The translations under genes and the position numbers were made by a program. Under the pieces are notes generated by a model, which saw only the letters and a program-made list of their open reading frames with translations, was not told where the DNA came from and made no database searches. A DNA stretch of 45,690 nucleotides from Paractinoplanes rishiriensis (lineage in GTDB: Bacteria > Actinomycetota > Actinomycetes > Mycobacteriales > Micromonosporaceae), in contig NZ_BOMV01000116.1 in NCBI RefSeq assembly GCF_016862375.1, positions 1 through 45,690 on the forward strand, written 5' to 3'. Shown piece after piece: positions 16,208 to 25,279 of the stretch (its first letter is position 1; every line of letters starts with the position of its first letter).

Positions 16208-17635
16208 ATGGCCGATTGGCTCGCCGACGGCATCCTCATCTGGCTGCTGACGCACGTCTCCGACACCATCGACGTGCTGTGGAAACTGCTCGTGCGGATG
16301 GTATTCGTCCTCCCGGACGTCACCACCCTGCCGCAGGTGCAGGCGGTGGCTGGCAACTCTCTGGCGGTCGTCAACACCTGCTTCGTGCTGGCGATCGTCG
16401 CCACTGGGGTATTGATCATGACCCAGCACACGGTGCAGGTCCGCTACGGTGCTGACGAACTGGTACCTCGTCTGGTGATCGGGTTCGTCGCCGCGAACTT
16501 CGCGATGCCGATCTGCAGCCAGCTGATCGTGATCTGCAACAGCCTGACCCGGGCCGTCGCCGGATCATTGGACACCAGCGACGCGTTCGCCCAGCTGTTG
16601 CGGATTGTGGTCGGTGCGCTGACCAACGACGGCGAGCGGTTGCTCCTTGTCTGTATCGGGCTGATGATCGCCGTGCTGGCCGGCATGCTGCTGGTCAGCT
16701 TCATCGTCCGGATCGGCTGGCTGGTGCTCCTGGTCGGCGCTTCGCCGATCGCGCTGTCCTGCCACGCGACCCCGTTCACCGATCCGGTCGCCCGACTGTG
16801 GTGGCGCTCCATCGGCGGGGTGCTGGGAACGGTGACCTTGCAGGCGTTCGCGCTGCACACCACCGTCAACATTTTCCTGAGTCCGGACGCGAACGTGGCG
16901 GCCCTGGGTTTTCCGCTCGATCCGACCGGCGTCTTCAATTTGCTGATCATCGCGTGCCTGCTCTGGATCACCATCAAGATTCCGGGGCTGATGCGCAAGT
17001 ACGTCACGCAGAGCGCCGGCGGCCGCAACGCGGCCGGGATGTTCCTGCGGATGCTGGTGATCCAGCAACTCACCGGCATGATCCGGCTGCCGCTCAAGGG
17101 TGTCGGTGCCGCGCTGACCGGGCGCCGCGCGGCCGCACGCGCCGCCACGGGCGGTGGCCCCAATGCGGCCACCACCGCGATCCCGTATTGGCGGCCGCGT
17201 ATGCCGCAAACAGCCACGCCTCGCCGGATTGGCGCCACCGCCGCGGCGCCGGGCAGTGGCAGCCCGACGACCCGGCCCATCGTTCCGCCGGGCGTCAACC
17301 CGGCCACCGCGATGCCCCGGACCCGACCCGCGTGGCGGGGCGGCACCCCGGGAACAGCGCCCGGTACGAGCTTGGTTAGACCGGGCACCGCCCGGCCGGT
17401 CGTGCCACCGGGCACCACACCGGCCACGGCGATGCCCCGGACCCGACCTGCGTGGCGGGGCGGCACCCCCACGACATCGCCACCTCCGAGCGCGACCCGG
17501 CAGGTCCCAGCCCGGCCGGTCGTGCCGCCGGGTACCACGCCGGGCACCGCGATGCCGCGAATGCGCCCGATGTGGCAGAACCCGTCGCGGCAACCGCCGT
17601 CAGGTGGCCGGCCAGGTCCACGACGCCGGACCTGA
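16208..17635 (+). CDS. TrbL/VirB6-like membrane channel protein
   Basis: The 475-residue protein has six or so membrane helices between residues 8 and 290. These include VVNTCFVLAIVATGVLIM, a long LLLVCIGLMIAVLAGMLLVSFIVRIGWLVLLVGASPIAL-type segment and GVFNLLIIACLLWITIKIPGLMRKYV. This is the layout of TrbL/VirB6 inner-membrane channel proteins. The last 120 residues are a Pro/Arg/Thr-rich tail of three imperfect repeats of the form RPVVPPGTTPATAMPRTRP followed by AWRGGTP. The tail is probably cytoplasmic and basic, so DNA or protein contact is possible. It belongs to the T4SS operon between the pilin and the PrgI-like protein. Confidence 0.75.
   Translation: MADWLADGILIWLLTHVSDTIDVLWKLLVRMVFVLPDVTTLPQVQAVAGNSLAVVNTCFVLAIVATGVLIMTQHTVQVRYGADELVPRLVIGFVAANFAMPICSQLIVICNSLTRAVAGSLDTSDAFAQLLRIVVGALTNDGERLLLVCIGLMIAVLAGMLLVSFIVRIGWLVLLVGASPIALSCHATPFTDPVARLWWRSIGGVLGTVTLQAFALHTTVNIFLSPDANVAALGFPLDPTGVFNLLIIACLLWITIKIPGLMRKYVTQSAGGRNAAGMFLRMLVIQQLTGMIRLPLKGVGAALTGRRAAARAATGGGPNAATTAIPYWRPRMPQTATPRRIGATAAAPGSGSPTTRPIVPPGVNPATAMPRTRPAWRGGTPGTAPGTSLVRPGTARPVVPPGTTPATAMPRTRPAWRGGTPTTSPPPSATRQVPARPVVPPGTTPGTAMPRMRPMWQNPSRQPPSGGRPGPRRRT
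17273..17585 (+). repeat. three in-frame coding repeats in the TrbL-like tail
   Basis: Units starting near 17273, 17392 and 17513 each encode RP(I/V)VPPG, then P(A/G)TAMPR and RP.W. The first two are nearly identical at DNA level and the third is more diverged. The repeats are in frame and could expand or contract by slippage or recombination. Confidence 0.7.
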
Positions 17636-17747
17636 CCGACGCGCCCGCGGTGCCGTCTGCTCTCGTGCCGCCGCGGTGGTCGGGATCAGGCGGCACCGTC
17701 CGTGCCGTCATCCCCTTCCTGCACTTTCCCGCTGAGAGGACTGTCTG

Positions 17748-18692
17748 ATGGACGCTGATCTTGAGGTTCGTGCCCGCATTCCCGCTGATATCGAGGCGCC
17801 GGACCGCGTTTTCTACCAGTTGACCGCCCGGCAGGTCGCGATTCTGGCCGTCGCCTCCGCGGTCAGCTACCTGTTGTTCTCTGCGACGCACCGGCTGCTG
17901 CCGATGCCGCTGGTGGTGGCGGCCGTGATGCCGATCCTGGGCGTGGCGACCGCGGTCGCGCTGGCACGTCGTGACGGCCTGCCGATGGACGTTTGGCTGT
18001 GGGCGGCCGTTATGCACCTCCGCGCCCCGCGCCGGACGGCTCCGGCGCCCGAAGTGGCTGCACCGCTACCGGGCTGGGCCCCGGCGAGCTCCACGACGCC
18101 GGAGCCGGCGCCGTCGGTGCTGCGGCTGCCGGCCGTGGCGATCGCCGGTAACGGGGTCATCGATCTGGGCGACGGCGGCTCGGCCGCGCTGGTCGCGGCC
18201 ACCACCGTCAACGTCGGGTTGCGTACCGGCGCGGAGCAGGCCGCCGCGGTCGGCGGCTACGCCCGATGGCTCAACAGCTTGACCGGGCCGGTGCAGATCG
18301 TCGTGTCGGCGCAGCGTGTCGATCTGACCAGCCACGCCCAGCGTATCGCCGACGCCGCCGAAACCCTGCCGCATCCCGCCCTCGCAGATGCCGCCCTGGA
18401 TTACGCCGAGCATCTGCTTGACATCGGTGAGCAGCGCGACCCGTTATGGCGCACCGTCACCCTGGCCTGCACGGCGACCGGCGAACGGGCGAGCGCAGCG
18501 GAGGCGATGCGTCACGCCGAACACACCGCTGCCGCGCTGGCCAGCCTCGGCTCGCAGGCCCGGGTCCTGGACGGCGAGACCGCCGCGGCGGTGCTCACTG
18601 CTGCGACCGATCCGTACCAGCCGACCGACGCCAGCTGGCCCCGGGCGCTGCCCCAGCACCCGGTCACCGCCGCCGACCCGGACCGCAGGTGA
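17748..18692 (+). CDS. PrgI-family (VirB3-like) T4SS protein
   Basis: The 314-residue protein opens with ADLEVRARIPADIEAPDRVFYQLTARQVAIL, the recognisable PrgI-family start. A two-helix hairpin follows (about 32-75) and then RRDGLPMDVWLWAAV. PrgI proteins take the VirB3 place beside the VirB4 ATPase in Gram-positive conjugation systems. The C-terminal 190 residues (from about 120) are a soluble domain beginning RLPAVAIAGNGVIDLGDG and containing NSLTGPVQIVVSAQRVDL. This resembles the N-terminal domain seen in SCO6880/VirB4-like proteins. It ends 6 nt before the VirB4 gene. Confidence 0.8.
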   Translation: MDADLEVRARIPADIEAPDRVFYQLTARQVAILAVASAVSYLLFSATHRLLPMPLVVAAVMPILGVATAVALARRDGLPMDVWLWAAVMHLRAPRRTAPAPEVAAPLPGWAPASSTTPEPAPSVLRLPAVAIAGNGVIDLGDGGSAALVAATTVNVGLRTGAEQAAAVGGYARWLNSLTGPVQIVVSAQRVDLTSHAQRIADAAETLPHPALADAALDYAEHLLDIGEQRDPLWRTVTLACTATGERASAAEAMRHAEHTAAALASLGSQARVLDGETAAAVLTAATDPYQPTDASWPRALPQHPVTAADPDRR

Positions 18693-18698
18693 CGCGTC

Positions 18699-20531
18699 AT
18701 GAGCAGACGTGAACCGAAAACCGGGCAGCGCGGCAAGCGCCGCTGGTGGGGACACCGTGGTCAGCTCGACGACGCGGCCGCCCAGGACCAGGCCGTCCTC
18801 GGCGCCGTGCTCGGGCCGGCGGCGATCGAGACCGGGCCCCGGCAGCTGCACGTGGGTGACGGCTTCACCGCCACGCTGATCATCACCGGGTATCCGTCCG
18901 AGGTCGGCATGGCCTGGCTGGACCCGCTGCTGTCCTGGCCCGGGCGCCTGGACGTGGTGCAACACATCGAACCGATCCCGTCCGCGACCGCCGCCCGGCG
19001 GCTGCGCACCCAGCGGGCGCGGCTGGAGTCCAACCGGCGCGCCGACGCGGAGAAGGGCCGGCTCGCTGATCCAGTCACCGAGGCCGCCGCCGAGGACGCC
19101 GCGGATCTGGCCGACCGGGTCGCCCGCGGCGCGTCCCGGATGTTTCGGGTCGGGCACTACCTGTGTGTCCACGCCCCGACCGAAGAAGAGCTCGTCGAGG
19201 CCGTCGCCGATGTGCGGGCCGCCGCCGCGTCGGTGCTGCTGGACACCCAGCCGGCGACCTGGCGGCAGTTGCAGGGTTGGCTGTCGACGCTGCCGGTGGC
19301 CACCGATCTGCTGCGGATGCGGCGCGTCTTCGACACCGACGCCCTCGCCGCGTCGTTCCCACTGGCCTCAGCCGACCTGCCGGCCCCGCTGCCGGGTGAG
19401 GGCGTACCGGCCGGCGGTGTGCTGTACGGGGTGAACATCGCCTCCAACGGGGTGGTGTGGTGGGACCGCTGGAACCAGGACAACCACAACTCCGTCGTGC
19501 TCGCCCGTAGCGGCGCCGGCAAGTCGTACCTGGTCAAGCTGGAGACGCTGCGGTCGCTGTACGACGGCGTCCAGGTGTCGATCATCGACCCCGAGGACGA
19601 GTACCTGCGGTTGTGCGACGCCGTCGGTGGCACCGCGATCCAGCTCGGGATGCCCGGCATCCGGGTCAACCCGTTCGACATCCCGCCCGGCGAACAGCGC
19701 CCCGACGGGCTGCAACGCCGCGCCATGTTCCTACACACCCTGGTCGCGGTGCTGCTCGGTGAGCAGCCGCCGCCGGCCGAACGCTCGGCGCTGGACCGGG
19801 CGATCAACGCTACCTACGCGACGGCCGGGATCACCAACGACCCCGCCACCTGGAACAGGCCCGCCCCGCTGCTGCGGGACCTGTCCGCCACCCTGGAGTC
19901 CTCCGACCTAGCGGCGGCGCAGAACCTGGCCGCCCGGCTGTCGCCGTGGACCGAAGGCTCGTTCAAAGACTTGTTCGACGGGCCCACCACCTTCCGCCCG
20001 CGCGGGCATCTGGTGGTCTGGTCCACCCGGCAGCTCGCCGACGAGCTTCGCGGCCCCGGCATGCTGCTCGCCCTCGACGCGATCTGGCGCGACGTCGACG
20101 TCCCCACCGGCCGCGCCGACGGCATCGGCTCCCGCCGACTGGTCGTCGTCGACGAAGCCTGGACCCTGCTTCGTGAGGGCGAAGGCGCCAAGTTTTTGTA
20201 TCGCCTGGCGAAAGCGGCCCGCAAGCGGCGCGCCGGCGTCGCGGTCATCACCCAGGACGCCGCCGACCTGCTCGGCTCCGAACTCGGCCAGGCCGTCATC
20301 GCCAACGCCGCCACCCAAATCCTGATGCGCCAGGCACCCCAGGCCATCGACCTGATCGCCGACACCTTTGCGCTGACCGCTGGTGAGGCCCGCATGCTGC
20401 TGGCCGCCGGCCGGGGCGAAGCCCTGCTACTGGCCGGAGCTCATCGGGTGGCGTTCCAAACCGTCGCGTCAGCCCGCGAGCACCAGCTCTGCGCCGGCCT
20501 GGCCGACCTGCTCGACGACACCGACTTCTAA
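18699..20531 (+). CDS. VirB4/TraC-like conjugative ATPase
   Basis: The 610-residue protein has an N-terminal domain (1-250), the P-loop ARSGAGKSY (about residues 268-276) followed by IIDPEDEYLRLC, and a Walker B strand RLVVVDEAWTLLREG (about 479-493). The usual AVITQDAADLLGSELGQAVIANAATQILMRQ region follows. This is the VirB4 signature set. VirB4 powers assembly of the channel and pilus. The DAADL spelling in the last motif is common in the actinobacterial branch. It lies between PrgI and the coupling protein, the standard order in Gram-positive T4SS operons. Confidence 0.92.
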   Translation: MSRREPKTGQRGKRRWWGHRGQLDDAAAQDQAVLGAVLGPAAIETGPRQLHVGDGFTATLIITGYPSEVGMAWLDPLLSWPGRLDVVQHIEPIPSATAARRLRTQRARLESNRRADAEKGRLADPVTEAAAEDAADLADRVARGASRMFRVGHYLCVHAPTEEELVEAVADVRAAAASVLLDTQPATWRQLQGWLSTLPVATDLLRMRRVFDTDALAASFPLASADLPAPLPGEGVPAGGVLYGVNIASNGVVWWDRWNQDNHNSVVLARSGAGKSYLVKLETLRSLYDGVQVSIIDPEDEYLRLCDAVGGTAIQLGMPGIRVNPFDIPPGEQRPDGLQRRAMFLHTLVAVLLGEQPPPAERSALDRAINATYATAGITNDPATWNRPAPLLRDLSATLESSDLAAAQNLAARLSPWTEGSFKDLFDGPTTFRPRGHLVVWSTRQLADELRGPGMLLALDAIWRDVDVPTGRADGIGSRRLVVVDEAWTLLREGEGAKFLYRLAKAARKRRAGVAVITQDAADLLGSELGQAVIANAATQILMRQAPQAIDLIADTFALTAGEARMLLAAGRGEALLLAGAHRVAFQTVASAREHQLCAGLADLLDDTDF

Positions 20532-20551
20532 CCCCTGAGGGAGCATCCATC

Positions 20552-23122
20552 TTGTTCACCACTGTTGTTGCGGCGAGCCCTGATCCGGCGCCGCCACCCC
20601 CGCGATACGGGCCCCCGGAATTGCACTTCCCGGGGCTGCCACAACTCGAATCCGCGCTCTCCTGGGCCGGCCACCATCCCTGGTGGCCGGCCCTTCTGCT
20701 TATCGGGCTGGTCCTGATCCTCACCGTCATCAGGGTCGGGATCGACAACGCCCGGCACCGGCGGCTGACCTCACACGCCCACCAGATCCACATCACCCCA
20801 CCGCCGGAAGTCGACCCGGCCGGCGTCGCCGCCTGGTGGGCCAACCTGTTCGAACTACTCGCCCCCACACCGTGGCGGCGCCTCCTCTACGGCACCCCGC
20901 ACGTCGCCCTGGAATACCGGTGGGCCGGGCGGGAGCTGACCGTCGTGGTGTGGCTGCCCGGCACCATCGCGGCCGGGCCCGTCGCCGCGGCCGCCCGCGC
21001 CGCCTGGCCCGGCGCCGCGGCCACCGTCACCGACGCCCAGCCACCGATCCCCGCCGACGCCTTCGCCGTCGGCGGCGCCCTCGCCCCGGCGATGCCGGCC
21101 TGGTACCCCCTGGAAACCGACCACGACGCCGACCCGATGCGCGCCCTGGTCGCCGCCGGCACCGACCTGCACCGCACCGAAGCCGCCTGCGTGCAGATCC
21201 TCGCCCGCCCCGCCAGCCCCCGCCGGGCCGCCGCGCTGCGCCGCGGCGCAGCCGGCCTGCGCACCGGCACCCCGCCCGGCGGCGGGCTGCTCGACCCGAC
21301 CACCTACCTACGCGGCCTGCTGAACGTCACCACGGAGATGCTCACCCCCGGCCGCCCGCCGAGGCCCGCCCGCCCCGGCTACGGCAGCGGGCGGGCCGCC
21401 ACCGCGGACCCGATCCGGGATCGTGACGCCCGGCCGGCGATCGACAAGAGCATCACCGCACAGTGGGAAGTCGCCATCCGCTACGCCGCCGCGAACACCG
21501 GGCACCGCCGCGACGAGAAGGTGCCCGACGCGCTGAAGCGCCGGCTGACCACGACCGCGCACGGCATCGCTTCGTCGTACGGGATCTACAGCGGCCGCAA
21601 CCGGCTGCGCCGCCTCAAACTCGCGGTCCCGGCTCCATCGCTGGCCGCGCGCCGGTACCGGCGCGGGTTCCTGCTGTCCGCCGAGGAACTGGCGACCATC
21701 GCCGCCCTGCCCACCGACGTCGCCGTCGCCGGGCTCGACCGGGCCCGCGCCAAAGCCGTGCCGGCACCGGTAGCGATCCCGTCCGGCGGACGCGGCACCA
21801 AGATCCTCGGCAAAGCCGAGGTCGGCGGCCACTCCGTCGCCGTGAACCTGATCGATGCCCGCCAACACTTCCACGTGCTGGGCGCCACCGGCTCCGGCAA
21901 GAGCACCGAGATGTGCCACATGGCCATCGACGACGTCAAAGCCGGCCGCGGCGTGGTCGTCATCGACCCCAAAGGCGACCTGGCCCTGGACATCCTCGAC
22001 CGGCTTCCCGCCTCGATAGCCGACCGGATCGTCATCATCGACCCCGACCAGCCCCGCGGCGCCACCCTCAACCCGCTGTCCGGCTTCGACGACGACCTGG
22101 TCGTCGACAACATCGTCTCGATCTTCTCGAAGATCTTCCAAAGGCACTGGGGACCCCGCATCGACGACGTGCTGCGGGTGGCGTGCTTGACGCTGATGCG
22201 GCACGCCAACGCCAACCTGACGCTGGTGCCGCCGCTGCTCAACGACAAGCAGTTCCGGGCGCCGTTCACCGTCGGACTCGACGACCCGGAAGGGCTCAAG
22301 GGGTTCTGGGAGTGGTACGAGTCCACCCCCGCCTCGCTGCGGGCCCAGGTGATCGGCCCAGTATTGGCGCGGCTGCGGAGCTTCCTGCTGCGTGACTTCG
22401 TACGCAACACGCTCGGCGTCCCGAAGTCCAGCTTCGACATGGGCAAGGTCCTCAACGGCGGCATCCTCATCGCCCGGCTCCCCAAAGGCCAGTTGGGTGA
22501 GGAAACCGCCAAACTGATGGGCTCGTTCGTGTTCGCCAGCGTCTGGCAGGCCGCGACCGCCCGGGCCCGGCTGCCCGAGGACCAGCGCCGCGACGCCACC
22601 TGCTACATCGACGAGTCCCACAACATCCTCAATCTCGCCGGGTCGGTCACCGACATGCTCGCCGAGGCCCGCGGCTACCACCTCTCGCTGGTCCTGGCCC
22701 ACCAGAACCTCACCCAACTGCCGCGCGAAACCCAACTGGCGCTATCGGCCAACGCCCGCAACAAGCTGTTCTTCAACTGCTCCCCGGAAGACGCCCACCA
22801 GCTCGCCCGGCACACCATTCCGCAGCTCGACGAGCACGACCTGTCGCACCTGGACGCCTACATCGGCGCCGCCCGGCTTGTCGTCAACTCCCGGGAGACC
22901 GCCGCGTTCACCCTGCGCACCCGGCCGCCGCTGGACGTGGTCGGGCAGGCCAGCATGATCCGCGAAGCCGTCGCCCGGCCCGAGGACACCCAACCGGCCG
23001 CGATCGAGCAACTCGCCCGACGCAATGCACGCCGTAAAGCCAGACCGGCCGGCCGAACAACGGCGGGCGACGCTGCGCCAGAGGCCGACGATTCCACGAA
23101 TGGGTCCGGGGCGGTCGCATGA
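20552..23122 (+). CDS. VirD4/TraG-type coupling protein (T4CP)
   Basis: The 856-residue protein starts at TTG 20552 with GGGAG 8 nt upstream. One membrane helix near residues 47-66 (WWPALLLIGLVLILTVIRVG) is followed by a 370-residue domain rich in Ala and Pro. The motor comes next, with the Walker A motif HVLGATGSGKSTEM (about 440-453), VVVIDPKGDLALDIL, the Walker B motif TCYIDESHNIL and LSLVLAHQNLTQLP. Coupling proteins bring the relaxase-DNA complex to the secretion channel. It overlaps the next gene by ATGA. A C-terminal basic tail (LARRNARRKARPAGR) could bind DNA. Confidence 0.9.
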   Translation: MFTTVVAASPDPAPPPPRYGPPELHFPGLPQLESALSWAGHHPWWPALLLIGLVLILTVIRVGIDNARHRRLTSHAHQIHITPPPEVDPAGVAAWWANLFELLAPTPWRRLLYGTPHVALEYRWAGRELTVVVWLPGTIAAGPVAAAARAAWPGAAATVTDAQPPIPADAFAVGGALAPAMPAWYPLETDHDADPMRALVAAGTDLHRTEAACVQILARPASPRRAAALRRGAAGLRTGTPPGGGLLDPTTYLRGLLNVTTEMLTPGRPPRPARPGYGSGRAATADPIRDRDARPAIDKSITAQWEVAIRYAAANTGHRRDEKVPDALKRRLTTTAHGIASSYGIYSGRNRLRRLKLAVPAPSLAARRYRRGFLLSAEELATIAALPTDVAVAGLDRARAKAVPAPVAIPSGGRGTKILGKAEVGGHSVAVNLIDARQHFHVLGATGSGKSTEMCHMAIDDVKAGRGVVVIDPKGDLALDILDRLPASIADRIVIIDPDQPRGATLNPLSGFDDDLVVDNIVSIFSKIFQRHWGPRIDDVLRVACLTLMRHANANLTLVPPLLNDKQFRAPFTVGLDDPEGLKGFWEWYESTPASLRAQVIGPVLARLRSFLLRDFVRNTLGVPKSSFDMGKVLNGGILIARLPKGQLGEETAKLMGSFVFASVWQAATARARLPEDQRRDATCYIDESHNILNLAGSVTDMLAEARGYHLSLVLAHQNLTQLPRETQLALSANARNKLFFNCSPEDAHQLARHTIPQLDEHDLSHLDAYIGAARLVVNSRETAAFTLRTRPPLDVVGQASMIREAVARPEDTQPAAIEQLARRNARRKARPAGRTTAGDAAPEADDSTNGSGAVA

Positions 23123-23994
23123 CTGGTCCCGTCGCGCGTTACTTGAGTCTCGGTGCCGGTGTCCAAAGCTCGACGCTGCTGCTCCTGGCCATCCAAGGGC
23201 GGATCCCATCCTTCGACGCAGCCGTCTTCGCAGACACCGGCTGGGAGCCGGCCGCGGTCTACTCGCATCTGCGGCGCCTGGAGGAACTCGCCGCAACGGC
23301 CGGGACCCCGATCGTGCGGGTGTCGGCCGGCAACATCCGCGACGACGCCCTGAACCCGCAGCACCGGTTCGCGTCCATGCCGCTGTTCACCCTCGGCCCA
23401 GACGGCGAGAGAGGTATGGCTAGGCGCCAGTGCACCTCGGAATACAAAATTCGTCCTATTAAGACAGAAGTCCGGCGACGGCTCGGCTACCCGTACCCGG
23501 CGCGGGTCCCCGCCGGCGTGTTCGTGCAGATGGCCATCGGTATCTCGGTCGATGAGGTCCAGCGGGCACGCGACGCGGACGTGGCCTACATGCGCAACAC
23601 CTTCCCCCTGCTCGATCTAGGGTGGCGGCGCGGTGACTGCTCGGCGTTCTTAGCCGAGCACGGACTGGCGGACACCCCACGGTCGGCGTGCCTCGGTTGC
23701 CCGTACCGGTCGGACCTGGAATGGGTGAAGGTCCGCGACAACGACCCGGCAGGATGGTCGGACGCCGTCGCGTTCGACGCCGCGATCCGCCGCGGCTCTG
23801 CACGGGCCAACGCGGCCGGCCAACCCCTGCGCGGACGATTCTTTCTGCACCGGCAGCGCATCCCGCTCGAGCAGGTGCAACTACGGCCTCAACGCGGCGA
23901 CGAGGACGAGGAACAGGGTTGCGGGCCGTGGACGTGCCCGCATCCCACCGCCGCAGCCGAGTTCGACGCCCCACCCGATCGGACCCCACGGTGA
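23119..23994 (+). CDS. PP-loop ATPase/CysH-like (adenine nucleotide alpha hydrolase fold) protein
   Basis: The 291-residue protein begins with a first strand and PP-loop variant, YLSLGAGVQSSTLLLL, followed by AVFADTGWEPAAVYSHLRRLEELA. These are the first two landmarks of PAPS-reductase/CysH-like enzymes. Two Cys motifs follow, RRQCTSEYKIRPIK and SACLGCPYRSDLEW, which could bind a metal or Fe-S cluster. Relatives occur widely in phages and plasmids with unknown function; some members of the superfamily modify DNA sulphur (DndC) or nucleosides. It overlaps the coupling protein (ATGA) and the replication-relaxation gene (GTGA), so it is translated as part of the transfer operon. Confidence 0.75.
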   Translation: MTGPVARYLSLGAGVQSSTLLLLAIQGRIPSFDAAVFADTGWEPAAVYSHLRRLEELAATAGTPIVRVSAGNIRDDALNPQHRFASMPLFTLGPDGERGMARRQCTSEYKIRPIKTEVRRRLGYPYPARVPAGVFVQMAIGISVDEVQRARDADVAYMRNTFPLLDLGWRRGDCSAFLAEHGLADTPRSACLGCPYRSDLEWVKVRDNDPAGWSDAVAFDAAIRRGSARANAAGQPLRGRFFLHRQRIPLEQVQLRPQRGDEDEEQGCGPWTCPHPTAAAEFDAPPDRTPR

Positions 23995-25133
23995 CCGGCA
24001 GCCGACGCACCGGGACTCAGCCCGGTGCTGAAGCGGCCGGCACCAGGGCCGGCGGGCCGAAACCGGTTTCGACCGGCCCGGGTTCCGGGCCGGGTCTACC
24101 CCCGGGCACGCCGGCAGACCGCGACAGCACCCCGGCCGGCACCCAACCGCCCAGCTCAAGGCCCGTATCGGGGCCGGCCAACCGGCCCCGAAATATCCCT
24201 GAGGGGGATACCTCCCGACCGGGGGTCGGTCCCTCCGGTCCGACGTCCCGCCGCACCCCGTCACCGGCTCCCTCGCTCGCGGCGATCTCCCCGCGTCTGG
24301 AACCCCGTGACTACGTCCTCGCTCATCTACTGCACGAGCATCGGACGCTGACCACCGAGCAGGTCACGGCGATGCTGTTCACCTCGCCGCGGACTTGCCG
24401 CAACCGGCTCAACGTGCTGCGCCGCCTGGGCTGGATTGACTGGTTCCAGCCGATTAGGCCCGGCACTCGTCTGCCCGTGCACTGGATCGCCGGGCCACTG
24501 TCAGCGCGTTACGTCGCGCTGGCCACCGGTGGCCGGGCACCCACGGCGAAAGCTCTACGCGAAACGCAGGACCGCATTGTCGCCGCGACCTCCCACCTGG
24601 TCCACACCGTGGGCACCAACCAGTTCTTCGTCGACCTGATCGCCGCCTCCCGCCGCGGTAGAGGGCGGTTGACGCGGTGGTGGGCAGGCCTGGTGATCGC
24701 CGGTGCCACCGGACGGCGGGTGCACCCGGACGGCCACGGCGTCTGGCAGGACCGTGACGCGACGGTCGCCTGGTTCCTGGAGTTCGACACCGGCACTGAA
24801 TCCCTGCCGGTAGTCGCGGCGAAACTGCCGCCGTACCGGCGGCTGCGTGAGGCCGGCGGCCCCGGCTGGCCGGTGCTGATCCTGCTGCCCGGCCCCGACC
24901 GGGAAACCCACCTGCACCAGCACCTGTCGAGGGCTGGGCGCATCGGCGTCACGGTGGCCACCGCCACCCACGCGCCAGCGCACCGCGACCCGACCGGCCC
25001 GATCTGGCGGCTGGTCGGCAACGGCCGCCGCCGCCACCGGCTGACCGACCTGCCCGCCGAGATCGGCGTGGCGGGCGGCTTCCACCCGGGACCGCCCATT
25101 CCCGAGCAGGACCCGCTCTACCTGCTCGGCTAA
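23991..25133 (+). CDS. replication-relaxation family protein
   Basis: Starting at GTG 23991 (4-nt overlap) gives 380 residues. The first 100 are a low-complexity Gly/Pro/Thr-rich linker. A winged helix then follows: RDYVLAHLLHEHRTLTTEQVTAMLF and CRNRLNVLRRLGWIDWFQP. Next come HWIAGPLSARYVAL and an H..GTNQFFVDLI segment, then AWFLEFDTGTESLPVVAAKL. The order is that of the replication-relaxation family found on actinobacterial plasmids and conjugative elements. No classical relaxase with a three-His motif occurs in the window, so this gene may supply or assist DNA processing at the origin, by inference. Confidence 0.8.
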   Translation: MTGSRRTGTQPGAEAAGTRAGGPKPVSTGPGSGPGLPPGTPADRDSTPAGTQPPSSRPVSGPANRPRNIPEGDTSRPGVGPSGPTSRRTPSPAPSLAAISPRLEPRDYVLAHLLHEHRTLTTEQVTAMLFTSPRTCRNRLNVLRRLGWIDWFQPIRPGTRLPVHWIAGPLSARYVALATGGRAPTAKALRETQDRIVAATSHLVHTVGTNQFFVDLIAASRRGRGRLTRWWAGLVIAGATGRRVHPDGHGVWQDRDATVAWFLEFDTGTESLPVVAAKLPPYRRLREAGGPGWPVLILLPGPDRETHLHQHLSRAGRIGVTVATATHAPAHRDPTGPIWRLVGNGRRRHRLTDLPAEIGVAGGFHPGPPIPEQDPLYLLG

Positions 25134-25136
25134 ATC

Positions 25137-25160
25137 CGCCGCCGACTGATCTCGGCGGCG
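25137..25160 (+). terminator. 9-bp hairpin after the replication-relaxation gene
   Basis: CGCCGCCGA (25137-25145) pairs perfectly with TCGGCGGCG (25152-25160) around a 6-nt loop, starting 4 nt after the stop codon. No T run follows. With the next hairpin it forms a double structure. Confidence 0.5.
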
Positions 25161-25192
25161 TCATCCGCGCACGGGCGCCGCCCTCTGCGCGT

Positions 25193-25256
25193 CTGCGCCC
25201 GCCCAGCTGGTGCCGGTTCATCACCGGCGCTCGCAGGGCGGGCGCAGCTCCTTTTT
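25193..25256 (+). terminator. nested 12-bp hairpin with T tract
   Basis: CTGCGCCCGCCC (25193-25204) pairs with GGGCGGGCGCAG (25236-25247). GCCGGT/ACCGGC (25212-25217, 25223-25228) forms an inner stem, and TTTTT follows at 25252-25256. This is a good intrinsic terminator, 24 nt before the TTG of the GP88 gene, so GP88 may have its own promoter or depend on readthrough. Confidence 0.7.
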
Positions 25257-25279
25257 GACCCCAACCCTTGAGGAGTCCA

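Noticed and set aside
16444..17547. 367-residue minus-strand frame
   Set aside because: Antisense to the TrbL-like gene; its Pro/Gly repeats are the complement of the real repeat tail.
21308..22735. 475-residue minus-strand frame
   Set aside because: Antisense to the conserved motor domain of the coupling protein; Gly/Val/Asp-rich composition typical of a GC-rich shadow.
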